64,000 nt of DNA from positions 1 to 64,000 of IMG/VR virus record IMGVR_UViG_3300045051_001056. One strand, given 5' to 3'. The first letter of the stretch is position 1; the number at the start of each line of letters is the position of its first letter. The notes beneath the pieces were generated by a model. It was not told where the DNA came from and ran no database searches. It was given only the letters and a program-made list of their open reading frames with translations. The DNA is from a virus. Made by a program: the position numbers and the translations under genes. This document shows, in pieces, positions 34,860 to 42,201 of the stretch.

Positions 34860-35420
34860 ATGAAAAAAAATCAATTACCATTATCATGGTATATAGAAAA
34901 TGATAAAAGTCAATTATTTAAAGATACAGTAATCTCATACCTTAATACCAAGTATGGTGGAAATTATGCTGGAACTGATAAATATTATGGAATGACCGGG
35001 AAATATCATGTCAGTTCATTAAGTAATGCAGCTTTTCGAGCAAATAATTACACACGTCTTACGTTGCAGGATTTTATTGATCTCAGCGCAATCAAAATAA
35101 AGGCTGTAAAAGAAAAAAAATATGAATTAACCAGGTCCACCATATTAGAAATGGCCTCTCGTAATCCTGCAGTAAAAATGGCTTTAAGAGGTGCATTTCC
35201 TGATGCATTCGAACCAGAAGACAAATCTGTAAATATACCACTTGCATCCAATATGAAAACTGAGGGGTTCCAAATAATTAGAGATAGTAATCAAGTACGC
35301 TTAGCAGAACCTATACAATATGGTGAATATTTCGGAAAGGCACTTTTTCTTAATACATCATTCAATTGGGAGCTAAGGTTGGGTGAAACACAAAGCATTT
35401 TAATACCAACAAAAAAATGA
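34860..35420 (+). CDS. hypothetical phage protein
   Basis: A 186-aa soluble protein of mixed composition. The motif SRNPAVKMALRGAFPDAFEP (about 98-117) recurs in small phage proteins. Unknown function. It overlaps the lipoprotein gene behind it by 4 nt. Confidence 0.55.
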   Translation: MKKNQLPLSWYIENDKSQLFKDTVISYLNTKYGGNYAGTDKYYGMTGKYHVSSLSNAAFRANNYTRLTLQDFIDLSAIKIKAVKEKKYELTRSTILEMASRNPAVKMALRGAFPDAFEPEDKSVNIPLASNMKTEGFQIIRDSNQVRLAEPIQYGEYFGKALFLNTSFNWELRLGETQSILIPTKK

Positions 35421-35881
35421 AAATAATATTATATATTGTAATAATTTTCGCAACAATAAGTTGTGCCGAAAAGAAAAATCCAATTTGTTTGGAATTCCAA
35501 GGAAAATGTGAATTGCGCAAATTCAAGTGTGAAAGCGAAAAAAACAAAACTTCTAGCGGATATTGGGTTATTGCTGGTGGAAGCTATTCTTCTCAAGAGA
35601 CCACTAAAAAATGGATAACTTTTTATTGTAAAAACAATAACGGGGAATACTGTAAGTTTGATGTTATGCCTAACAAAATTAGGATCTCTATTAATGATAC
35701 GATAAGTAGGCCATATGTCATATTTCACACAAAATATGATTTCTATAATGATATTTATTTTTGCCTTTACACCGAAGGGTGGAGTCGTGGGCCCACTTCA
35801 CACACATTCGATGGGCAATATGTCACAATATTTTGCAACAATGAGGATTTTCCAGAAAGTTTAAACATTGATCAATTATAA
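35417..35881 (+). CDS. putative small lipoprotein
   Basis: A 154-aa protein with a short signal peptide and lipobox (FATISC, Cys about residue 15), then a beta-rich, cysteine-containing exported part. Probably an outer-membrane or periplasmic lipoprotein; exclusion or host-surface alteration are possible roles. The tmRNA gene begins directly after it. Confidence 0.55.
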   Translation: MKIILYIVIIFATISCAEKKNPICLEFQGKCELRKFKCESEKNKTSSGYWVIAGGSYSSQETTKKWITFYCKNNNGEYCKFDVMPNKIRISINDTISRPYVIFHTKYDFYNDIYFCLYTEGWSRGPTSHTFDGQYVTIFCNNEDFPESLNIDQL

Positions 35882-35954
35882 ATAAAAACATTAACATTCG
35901 TTGAGATTGCTAGTAAAATTCGTTTGGACCGGGGTTTGATTCCCCGCACCTCCA

Positions 35955-36117
35955 CATGCAGGAGTCGGTATTGGACATTTCTTATATACCGTTAGATTTG
36001 TATAGGATAATATCGACTCCCCTTTCTACAACGTAATCGCCAATTACGACACCTCGGAGGAAGCAGGTGTATTTCGTCTGCTTAAGAAAGATGTGGCACG
36101 TCGAGGTTAAATTTTAT
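35955..36117 (+). other. structured spacer of the permuted tmRNA precursor
   Basis: This 163-nt piece should be removed when the tmRNA precursor is cut into two RNAs. It is far more structured than a plain spacer: a 12-bp stem (35961-35972 with 36009-36020), a hairpin CGTAAT/ATTACG (36032-36048) and ACCTCG/CGAGGT (36051-36107) enclosing GCAG/CTGC. It may be a processing guide or a separate small RNA. Confidence 0.6.
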
Positions 36118-36172
36118 GGGGGTGATCGAGTTTGACAGCGAAAGAATAGGGTAATTGAGAGTGTTAGTAAGC

Positions 36173-36226
36173 GCAAACGGCAATCAGTTTGAAATTGGTT
36201 TTCAGTCATCAAGGATGGCTGCTTAA
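36173..36226 (+). other. tmRNA tag reading frame
   Basis: Codons from the resume GCA read ANGNQFEIGFQSSRMAA, then TAA. The first residues Ala-Asn and the terminal Ala-Ala are standard for degradation tags read by ClpXP-type proteases. The middle differs from the short -YALAA tags of the Bacteroidota hosts. The last codons lie in a hairpin (AGTCATC-AAG-GATGGCT, 36204-36220), as in helix H5 of known tmRNAs. Confidence 0.75.
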
Positions 36227-36234
36227 TCACGCCT

Positions 36235-36265
36235 AGCCCCAGCGAAATGGGGCTTTTTCTTTTTA
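36235..36265 (+). terminator. terminator of the tmRNA gene
   Basis: AGCCCCA pairs with TGGGGCT around GCGAAA, followed by TTTTCTTTTT. A strong intrinsic terminator right behind the tag frame. Confidence 0.85.
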
Positions 36266-36282
36266 TTAACAAAACATTTATA

Positions 36283-36414
36283 ATGGAAGAAGAAGATAAC
36301 GGATTCCTAGATAATATATCTTCTAATCCTAAGATAGTATGGGCAATGTCTATTATATATCTCTTGCTTTTTATTTTATATATATTTATCAGTGTAATTA
36401 TTTTAAATCTTTAA
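36283..36414 (+). CDS. 43-aa membrane peptide
   Basis: MEEEDNGFLDNISSNPKIVW then one long membrane helix (about 19-42). Acidic N-terminus, no basic tail. First gene after the tmRNA terminator. Function unknown. Confidence 0.5.
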   Translation: MEEEDNGFLDNISSNPKIVWAMSIIYLLLFILYIFISVIILNL

Positions 36415-36426
36415 AAAACAAGCAAA

Positions 36427-36690
36427 ATGAAAAGAATTGAAACGCCTGCAGGAAACACAGTTTTACAATTTACTGGAGAGTATTACCGTCACAGTAGGCC
36501 TCAGAGAACAAAGAACACTCAGGTGACCGAGAATTCCATCTCATTAGATCAAAAATTGTCAGTAAAAAAATCTTTTGGGGTAGACATGTCTACAAAAACA
36601 ACAGAAAAGGCGGCTGCCGCTACATTAAAACATCTTACCAACAAGACATTCAAAGGGGAAACCATTTGGAGGTCACAACTTGCAAGATAA
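36427..36690 (+). CDS. hypothetical protein
   Basis: An 87-aa basic protein (MKRIETPAGNTVLQFTGEYY...) with a helical C-terminus (KAAAATLKHLTNKTF). No family recognised. Confidence 0.5.
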   Translation: MKRIETPAGNTVLQFTGEYYRHSRPQRTKNTQVTENSISLDQKLSVKKSFGVDMSTKTTEKAAAATLKHLTNKTFKGETIWRSQLAR

Positions 36691-36691
36691 T

Positions 36692-36961
36692 ATGGACTGG
36701 CTGTCAATAATCTATTTGATTGGGATTATATTGGCTCCAGCCATGTTTGCTATTATGGATTCGTTCGAAGAAAAAAACCGAACAAGAATTATTGACGATG
36801 AGAATTGGGGATGGGGAGCTATTTTATGCTTCTTTTCCCTATTATGGCCATTAGTGATAATGGTATATATTTTTCGTCATTTTTTTAAAATCTTTAGCTA
36901 TATTTATTGTAAAACAGAATCTATTATTCTTAACCTTAAGAATAAAAATAAAATTGGCTGA
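36692..36961 (+). CDS. membrane protein
   Basis: An 89-aa protein starting MDWLSIIYLIGIILAP. Two membrane segments (about 4-20 and 40-62) flank an acidic loop (EEKNRTRIIDDENWGWG). It resembles the next gene in layout, so the two may be tandem copies. ATG preferred over the upstream TTG. Confidence 0.5.
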   Translation: MDWLSIIYLIGIILAPAMFAIMDSFEEKNRTRIIDDENWGWGAILCFFSLLWPLVIMVYIFRHFFKIFSYIYCKTESIILNLKNKNKIG

Positions 36962-36979
36962 TAATTTAAAATAAATCTT

Positions 36980-37219
36980 ATGAACACAATATTACTTATT
37001 TTTTTATTAGGAATAATATTCATTCCATTAATTACATTGATCCTGATCAAAGACGAAGATGTTGAAAACTGGGAGCCTGGGGATTGGGTAGCATTTTTCA
37101 TTGTATTCGGCTTGGGATGGATTGCGATTGCAATATATACCCTGATATGGGCGCTTTTCGTTATTTTATTAAAATTGTCAGATAAATTAATTTTAATCTT
37201 TAAAAAAACAAACAAATGA
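36980..37219 (+). CDS. membrane protein, likely relative of the previous gene
   Basis: A 79-aa protein with two membrane segments around the loop LIKDEDVENWEPGDWVAFF, similar in order to the previous gene's IIDDENWGWGAILCFF. It overlaps the next gene by 4 nt. Unknown function. Confidence 0.5.
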   Translation: MNTILLIFLLGIIFIPLITLILIKDEDVENWEPGDWVAFFIVFGLGWIAIAIYTLIWALFVILLKLSDKLILIFKKTNK

Positions 37220-37539
37220 AAGTACTTTTATCAGTAGATGGGTCTAGGGCAAGCTTTGCCTATATTCGATGGAATCATTCGATTCACCATGTGTCAAATG
37301 TTATAAAGACGGATATTGACAATACAATTCCATTGAGTAAAACTAGTTGTAAAATTGATTTTTTTGATTCGAAAGGAAACGCGCTAGGTCATGTTGAAGG
37401 TAGCTCAAAAGTATCTCCAAGAGATTTTTATAACAAAGAACTTGGTAGAAAATTGACCCTTAAACGTGCCATGAAAGATATAGAAAAGCCGATTAGAACA
37501 GCTTTATGGGAAGCGTATCTCAATCGTAAAAGCAGATAA
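37216..37539 (+). CDS. hypothetical protein
   Basis: A 107-aa basic soluble protein (MKVLLSVDGSRASFAYIRWN...), strands first and helices near the end. No family assigned. Confidence 0.5.
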   Translation: MKVLLSVDGSRASFAYIRWNHSIHHVSNVIKTDIDNTIPLSKTSCKIDFFDSKGNALGHVEGSSKVSPRDFYNKELGRKLTLKRAMKDIEKPIRTALWEAYLNRKSR

Positions 37540-37549
37540 AGCTTTCAAT

Positions 37550-38224
37550 ATGCGTAATCAAAAAAAATATCCATTTGAGGGAATTATGCACATTAAGTCC
37601 CATATAGAAATGATATTTTATGGCATGGCCCGTAAAGCAATGTTAGGAAGAAGAGATTTTGAAATAACTATTGTTTCTGGGCCTGCCATTTGTAGACATT
37701 GTAATGCTGCAAGATCAATTGGGGCAAAATTCATAAATATCTACGAAATTTCAAAAGAAGTTTATGAGAAAATTCTTGAGAGTGGAAAAAGCTTAAAAGG
37801 AGTAAAAATCCATTGTGCATCAGTTGAAAAAAGCAACGACCCATTCATAGACTGCGATTTAACTGGTATAAGCGAAATTCCATCGATAAAGAATACATTG
37901 AGAAATCAATCTTCAATACCTGGAAAAAAAGCTTTTATATGGACCGTAGCAGAGGATAGGAGAGAAAAATCTAAAAAAATTGATAACATCAATATAATAA
38001 AATCAATTTTAGATACTATAAGCGCAGGAGATGTTAAGATCGTCAACAAAATTAGATTAAAAACTCCTAGATTAGGATTAAAAGACAGCCTTGGAAGAGA
38101 GAGACATGGCTACATTGATCAAATAGATCTGGAAACTTCTAATAAAAATATCTTATCGCTCTTGTGCTTCAAATATAACTCTGGTGGCGGGAATATGTTA
38201 ACTTGTTATATAGAATATATTTAG
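37550..38224 (+). CDS. hypothetical protein
   Basis: A 224-aa basic protein. A cluster of Cys and His near residues 45-54 (GPAICRHCNAARSIG) could bind a metal. The rest is alpha/beta without a recognised enzyme motif. Confidence 0.5.
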   Translation: MRNQKKYPFEGIMHIKSHIEMIFYGMARKAMLGRRDFEITIVSGPAICRHCNAARSIGAKFINIYEISKEVYEKILESGKSLKGVKIHCASVEKSNDPFIDCDLTGISEIPSIKNTLRNQSSIPGKKAFIWTVAEDRREKSKKIDNINIIKSILDTISAGDVKIVNKIRLKTPRLGLKDSLGRERHGYIDQIDLETSNKNILSLLCFKYNSGGGNMLTCYIEYI

Positions 38225-38225
38225 T

Positions 38226-38426
38226 ATGGAAATTAAACTTTCAATGGCAACATGGGTAATTATAGCGTTACTTACTTTAGTAATTATAGTAATCCAGCAT
38301 CTTTTAAATTGGTGGTACCGTCATGAGATAAAATATGGAGCTTTTTATAATGATGCATGGCTATCAATTGCCGTAGGAATTTCAGTTTTTATCCTATATT
38401 GCATATTACTTTGTTGCATACTTTAA
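38226..38426 (+). CDS. small membrane protein
   Basis: A 66-aa protein with two membrane helices (about 8-24 and 45-66) separated by a loop with NWWYRHEIKYG. It follows the previous stop by 1 nt. Unknown role. Confidence 0.5.
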   Translation: MEIKLSMATWVIIALLTLVIIVIQHLLNWWYRHEIKYGAFYNDAWLSIAVGISVFILYCILLCCIL

Positions 38427-38437
38427 AAATAATCAAA

Positions 38438-38647
38438 ATGCCAAAATCAAAATTACGAAAAAATAGAAAAACCGTAATACAAACCATCATGTCTGCACCA
38501 GTAAGAATTCTTATCATGGTGAAAAAAGGGAAAAAAGAAATTCCATTAATTAAAACTACTAAAAGTGGCGACAAAAAAAAGGTTTACAAAAACAACCCGG
38601 ATTCGAAAGTTGTTAAGCAAATCAAACATTTTAGACCGCATGCCTAA
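38438..38647 (+). CDS. small very basic protein
   Basis: A 69-aa Lys/Arg-rich protein (MPKSKLRKNRKTVIQTIM...). ATG at 38438 used; the longer in-frame reading from 38357 would overlap the membrane gene by 70 nt. Nucleic-acid binding is plausible from charge alone. Confidence 0.5.
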   Translation: MPKSKLRKNRKTVIQTIMSAPVRILIMVKKGKKEIPLIKTTKSGDKKKVYKNNPDSKVVKQIKHFRPHA

Positions 38648-38867
38648 AACATTATTTACTGTACACAAAATTGCCACAGCCCTGGAATTCCTAAGAAATA
38701 TCGAACTGCAAGAAGGTGTTAATGACGGAGAAATAAATCAACAAACTCAAAGTGACATAGAGACTTGCAAAGGAATCCTAGAAAATTCCATGAAAAACGA
38801 AGGATATGTAATTGTTTATGGCGAAACAGGTAATATGATGATTAAAAAAATAGTAGAAAATGTTTAA
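38640..38867 (+). CDS. hypothetical protein
   Basis: A 75-aa helical acidic protein starting MPKTLFTVHKIATALEFL. I chose ATG 38640 (8-nt overlap) over GTG 38565, which would give an 83-nt overlap. Unknown function. Confidence 0.5.
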   Translation: MPKTLFTVHKIATALEFLRNIELQEGVNDGEINQQTQSDIETCKGILENSMKNEGYVIVYGETGNMMIKKIVENV

Positions 38868-39111
38868 AAAAATTGGAGCATTAATTAAAATTCAAGGAGC
38901 AAAATCTAGGCCTAAAATTACTAAAACATATCCAATATTAGGAATATGGGAAGACGGTACAATCGCAATATTTGTATCTCGCGGCGAAGGCTATGTTGTG
39001 CAGAGGGGGGAAAAAACATCTGAGTGGGATTTTCTCGAAAATGTTGACGAAAGTGGTTTTTCCTTTCCAGCTGGATTAAGCTATTCGATTGAAAATGTAG
39101 ATATAAAATGA
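38860..39111 (+). CDS. hypothetical beta protein
   Basis: An 83-aa protein (MFKKIGALIKIQGAK...) with a likely beta fold (TYPILGIWEDGTIAIFVS). It is coupled to both neighbours by 8- and 4-nt overlaps. No family known. Confidence 0.5.
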   Translation: MFKKIGALIKIQGAKSRPKITKTYPILGIWEDGTIAIFVSRGEGYVVQRGEKTSEWDFLENVDESGFSFPAGLSYSIENVDIK

Positions 39112-39281
39112 GATACATCATTGTCCCATTAACAGCTATTCTATATTTTTGGTGGACCATTAAATCTATCAAGAACTTAATTGATAATTGGAGGAGTGGA
39201 TATGACTTAGAAGGACACACACTCTTGTGGTGTTTTTTACATATAATCATTTTCATATTCTTTTCGTTTCTTTATTGGTAG
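39108..39281 (+). CDS. 57-aa membrane protein
   Basis: Two membrane helices (about 2-17 and 40-57) around a short polar loop (NLIDNWRSGYDLEG). Its stop lies 9 nt before the tRNA gene. Unknown role. Confidence 0.5.
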   Translation: MRYIIVPLTAILYFWWTIKSIKNLIDNWRSGYDLEGHTLLWCFLHIIIFIFFSFLYW

Positions 39282-39290
39282 ATAAAATTT

Positions 39291-39362
39291 TGCGGGGTAG
39301 AGCAGTGGTAGCTCGTGAGTTTCATAATCTCAAGGTCATAGGTTCGAATCCTATTCCCGCTT
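39291..39362 (+). tRNA. tRNA-Met (CAT), initiator-like
   Basis: A full cloverleaf: acceptor TGCGGGG/TCCCGCT with an unpaired first position (T-T), D arm GAGC-AGTGGTA-GCTC, anticodon loop TTCATAA (CAT), T arm ATAGG-TTCGAAT-CCTAT. The unpaired 1-72 position and the A11-U24 pair are hallmarks of bacterial initiator tRNA. The stem below the anticodon has GAG/CTC with a T-T mismatch instead of the initiator GGG/CCC. CCA is not encoded. Confidence 0.85.
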
Positions 39363-39426
39363 CAAAAGAAAATTGAAAATCAGACTATAATATCTGAACA
39401 ATTATTATTAACTAAAAATTTGTACT

Positions 39427-39984
39427 ATGTTCTACAGATTAGACAAAAAAGGATTAGAATATGTTAGAATTAAAATGTTTTGGTTTATAATCCTTTTACT
39501 ATCAGTGATTTTATTTATTGTAATAATCTTAAGTTTTTTTAACACTATAGAAGAAAAGATTATTGAACAAAAGGTTATTGTTGTAATGAATCAGCAAAAT
39601 AAATTTGAGGAATCTAAATTTATTAAAAAAATAAAAGAATTAAATTTTCAATTTCCTCACATTGTTTATGCACAATCAATATTAGAAACGGACAGCTTCA
39701 GATCTAATATTTTTAAAGAGAATAATAATCTTTTTGGTATGAAACAGGCCGTGATTAGAGTAAATCTTGCCAAAGGAGTTCAATATAATCATGCATATTA
39801 CGATAATTGGACGGATTCCCTGCTTGATTATGCCCTATATTATTCTACATATTTATCACAATTAAAAACAGAAGACGATTACTTTAACTATCTGTCTCAA
39901 TTTTATGCAGAAGATAAAGAATATGTGAATAAATTAAAAACATTAATCAATAAATTATCATTAAGAGAAATTTTTAACAAATGA
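39427..39984 (+). CDS. membrane-anchored glucosaminidase-like protein
   Basis: A 185-aa protein with one N-terminal membrane segment (about 17-38) and a FlgJ/LytD-type N-acetylglucosaminidase domain (about 60-185). Visible are YAQSILETDSF with the catalytic-type Glu87, and NNNLFGMK (about 99-106). It would sit in the inner membrane and cut peptidoglycan from the periplasmic side. It lies in the early arm, away from the lysis genes, so local wall remodelling or DNA entry is more likely than lysis. Confidence 0.75.
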   Translation: MFYRLDKKGLEYVRIKMFWFIILLLSVILFIVIILSFFNTIEEKIIEQKVIVVMNQQNKFEESKFIKKIKELNFQFPHIVYAQSILETDSFRSNIFKENNNLFGMKQAVIRVNLAKGVQYNHAYYDNWTDSLLDYALYYSTYLSQLKTEDDYFNYLSQFYAEDKEYVNKLKTLINKLSLREIFNK

Positions 39985-40003
39985 AAACGTAAAAATTAAA
40001 GCT

Positions 40004-40294
40004 ATGAAAACACCAGAAAGATATGCAGAATTGATTTTAAACAGTACAAAAGCCCATCTTCTTGTATTGATCGAAGAAATTCAATCCGAAGCCTACGCAG
40101 AGGGCTACAACTCAGGGGTACACGACACTGTTATTGCGTGTGCAGAAAATGCGAAGCTTAAAGTTGAGCGTATGAACGGAAAAGTGCATACCGAATTTAA
40201 GAATTATGTAAAAGGTGATTACATTACAGTTGACAAAGAAAGCATTATGAGTGTTGAGCAAACTTTAAAAAATAAACTATCCAAAATAGTATAA
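40004..40294 (+). CDS. hypothetical helical protein
   Basis: A 96-aa, largely helical, slightly basic protein (MKTPERYAELILNSTK...AYAEGYNSG). This shape is common among small phage proteins. No function. Confidence 0.55.
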   Translation: MKTPERYAELILNSTKAHLLVLIEEIQSEAYAEGYNSGVHDTVIACAENAKLKVERMNGKVHTEFKNYVKGDYITVDKESIMSVEQTLKNKLSKIV

Positions 40295-40315
40295 TCTATA
40301 ATTAGAAAGAATTAA

Positions 40316-40489
40316 ATGAAAAAAATAAAATCCGTATATATTATAGTTCGATGGAAACCCTTAAATTCCAAAGATCAACTGTTGGATGAGAAAATAGATT
40401 CTATATCTGAAGATTTTAGGGAATCTGTTCTTAAACATGTTAGCAAATTGCCAAAAGTTTCAGTTATTAAAATAGAAAAAAATGGCTGA
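40316..40489 (+). CDS. 57-aa hypothetical protein
   Basis: MKKIKSVYIIVRWKPLNSKD followed by helices. It overlaps the next gene by 8 nt (shared ATGGCTGA), which supports both. Unknown. Confidence 0.5.
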   Translation: MKKIKSVYIIVRWKPLNSKDQLLDEKIDSISEDFRESVLKHVSKLPKVSVIKIEKNG

Positions 40490-40721
40490 TATATCAATGT
40501 GTAACAATGAAAATTGTCCACACAAAGAAAAATGTTATCGTTATACGGCACCAAAAGGAGAATTCCAATACTATGGCACTCATCTTTTGAAAGAAGATAA
40601 TACTTGCGAAGATTTCTGGCCTAACGATGGGCATATGAAGGGAATGGAATTTTTAAAAATAATTGGCAAATTGTCAAGAACAAAAGAATATTTACAAATA
40701 TTAAATCAGACAATTTTTTAG
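40482..40721 (+). CDS. small cysteine-rich protein
   Basis: A 79-aa protein. CNNENCPHKEKCYRY plus a fourth Cys in the DNTCEDFWP stretch look like one metal site or cysteine knot. This pattern (C-x4-C-x4-C ... C-x2-F-P) occurs in small phage proteins. Function unknown. Confidence 0.6.
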   Translation: MADISMCNNENCPHKEKCYRYTAPKGEFQYYGTHLLKEDNTCEDFWPNDGHMKGMEFLKIIGKLSRTKEYLQILNQTIF

Positions 40722-40792
40722 GCCATGTTGTTTGTTTTTAGGTATGAGGCGAGAGCAGTATTGCCCGCTCTTTGCTTCTAAAAATTAAAATT

Positions 40793-40858
40793 ATGGAATC
40801 TGATTATAACAGTATCGGACCAATACTTGACCCATCAGATCAATATACTGAATTTTAA
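40793..40858 (+). CDS. possible 21-aa peptide
   Basis: MESDYNSIGPILDPSDQYTEF between two ordinary genes, preceded by AT-rich sequence. Too short to be certain. A hairpin AGAGC/GCTCT lies just upstream (40752-40772). Confidence 0.25.
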   Translation: MESDYNSIGPILDPSDQYTEF

Positions 40859-40935
40859 AAATCTAAAATAACGCCCAAATCAAAGAAGTAATTTTACTAG
40901 GCTATTGAGAGATAACCCTTTAATTTTTATTTCTT

Positions 40936-41196
40936 ATGGTTAATTATGTGACGACAGACGGTATTGTTAGGGAATTCTCTGACATTGACATCGTAGCAAT
41001 GAAAAATGGTTCTGCTCAGCTTATTCAGCATGTTGCCAGTGGTAAGTATGACGAAAATCCTGAAAGGGAAATCCGTCGGGCAGTAATTAATGTTGCTGAT
41101 GATGAGACAAAAGAATCTCTTTGGGAAAAACTCAATGATGAGGAAACAATCATCAATGGCAAAGGTAATATTGCTAAGATAAAATACGCTGTCTAA
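40936..41196 (+). CDS. hypothetical acidic protein
   Basis: An 86-aa protein (MVNYVTTDGIVREFSDIDIV...) with more balanced codon use than its neighbours. It is followed by a strong terminator, suggesting a single abundant transcript. No family recognised. Confidence 0.6.
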   Translation: MVNYVTTDGIVREFSDIDIVAMKNGSAQLIQHVASGKYDENPEREIRRAVINVADDETKESLWEKLNDEETIINGKGNIAKIKYAV

Positions 41197-41210
41197 GTAA
41201 GGGTGTTTAA

Positions 41211-41239
41211 GGGGGGAGAAATCTCCCCTTTATCCTTTT
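41211..41239 (+). terminator. rho-independent terminator
   Basis: GGGGAG-AAAT-CTCCCC followed by TTTATCCTTTT, 15 nt after the stop at 41196. Confidence 0.8.
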
Positions 41240-41259
41240 AATCAATTAAAGTAAAAGAA

Positions 41260-41757
41260 ATGAATACATTCGGAATCATAATAATTGCAACTGTAATATT
41301 TATAGGAATCATATGGGTTACATATGATATGTTTTTCATGATTCCACGATGGGAGAAATATTATGCAGATTTAGATAGATTAAGCCAGGCTGAGCTGAAA
41401 CTACAATTTTCGCAAATACGTTCAAATAAAAAGAGCTACAAGATGGAAAATAAATATTACAAAATTAATCACAATGACATTCTCGTAAAAAGCAAAGGGG
41501 AAAATAAAGGGAAAGTTAAAATGACGGGCGAAGGTGTTAAGCCTTATGAAATAGGAGATATTGTTCATTATAATAAAGATGACGTTAAAAATATTGAAAT
41601 AAATAAAAAACAATATTTGCTAATATCTATGGACAAAATTCTCTTTGCAAAAAGCAAGACCAAACATTATGAGCATCCACGTGGATGTCCACTTAAAATG
41701 GTAGATGGGTGGCTGCAATCATGGCCATATGACGATGGATTAGATGATTGTATTTAA
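41260..41757 (+). CDS. membrane-anchored GroES-like protein
   Basis: A 165-aa protein. An N-terminal membrane segment (about 3-28) and a short helical linker precede a region (about 67-133) that reads like Cpn10: DILVKSKGE, TGEGVKPYEIGDIVHY (the V-GD-V element) and YLLISMDKILFAKS (the closing strand with D-I-L). A C-terminal tail with Cys and Trp follows. An internal ATG at 41443 could give a soluble form starting MENKYYKINHND. The Cpn10 relation is a pattern reading. Confidence 0.5.
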   Translation: MNTFGIIIIATVIFIGIIWVTYDMFFMIPRWEKYYADLDRLSQAELKLQFSQIRSNKKSYKMENKYYKINHNDILVKSKGENKGKVKMTGEGVKPYEIGDIVHYNKDDVKNIEINKKQYLLISMDKILFAKSKTKHYEHPRGCPLKMVDGWLQSWPYDDGLDDCI

Positions 41758-41773
41758 ATTTAAAACGAACAAT

Positions 41774-41893
41774 ATGACAAAAGAAGAAGCTAAAGAAGTC
41801 CTAACGAAGAAGTTTCACATAACCGAAATGACGAAATTTCACTCTTACGAATACTTATATAAAGTAATGATAAAACTAATGGAATCGCTATGA
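41774..41893 (+). CDS. 39-aa helical peptide
   Basis: MTKEEAKEVLTKKFHITEM followed by a second helix; its TGA overlaps the next ATG (ATGA). The coupling supports it as real. Unknown. Confidence 0.5.
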   Translation: MTKEEAKEVLTKKFHITEMTKFHSYEYLYKVMIKLMESL

Positions 41894-42201
41894 CAAGAAT
41901 TCTTGCATTTACAATTAATTCATTAATAGGACTTTCGGCGATCGTCGAGAAGAAGAAAAGTGAAATCATATTTTTCTCAATAGGTTTTGGACAGATATTG
42001 GTTATGGCTATAAATACATATTTCATTAGTCATACTAATTGGGCTGGCATGATATTAAGTCAATTTGCTACATCATATATATGGGCAATAAATGTGAATA
42101 AAATATTTTCTAGTGGCAAAAAAGTTAAAATATTATATGCAACTGGGGCAGCCGTTGGCTGCATAATAGGGGTTTTAATAGCAAAAAACTTAACAAAATG
42201 A
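41890..42201 (+). CDS. small multi-pass membrane protein
   Basis: A 103-aa protein with three to four membrane segments (about 5-20, 28-45, 50-68, 80-98). AINTYFISHTNWAGMILSQF and ATSYIWAINVNKIF look like conserved helices of a phage membrane protein family. The fold suggests an inner-membrane host-modifying protein. Name unknown. Confidence 0.55.
   Translation: MTRILAFTINSLIGLSAIVEKKKSEIIFFSIGFGQILVMAINTYFISHTNWAGMILSQFATSYIWAINVNKIFSSGKKVKILYATGAAVGCIIGVLIAKNLTK

Larger units (their letters stand above)
35891..36265 (+). ncRNA. ssrA: circularly permuted two-piece tmRNA gene
   Basis: The 3' (acceptor) part comes first: T arm CGGGG-TTTGATT-CCCCG at 35930-35946, then CACCTCC (35947-35953) and discriminator A. 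After 163 nt comes the 5' (coding) part, GGGGGTG at 36118-36124, whose seven bases pair fully with CACCTCC and keep the third-position G-U pair that marks alanine acceptors. Further pairing joins both halves: 35891-35899 with 36159-36167 (9 bp) and GATTGC (35905-35910) with GTAATT (36151-36156). The resume site TAGTAAGCGCAAACG (36166-36180) opens a 17-codon tag ending at TAA (36224-36226). CCA is not encoded. Confidence 0.88.

Noticed and set aside
36051-36107. Possible RNase P RNA-like or group I intron piece in the tmRNA spacer
   Set aside because: GAGGAAGC resembles part of a conserved RNase P region, but the other conserved blocks are absent and no intron core pairings are seen.
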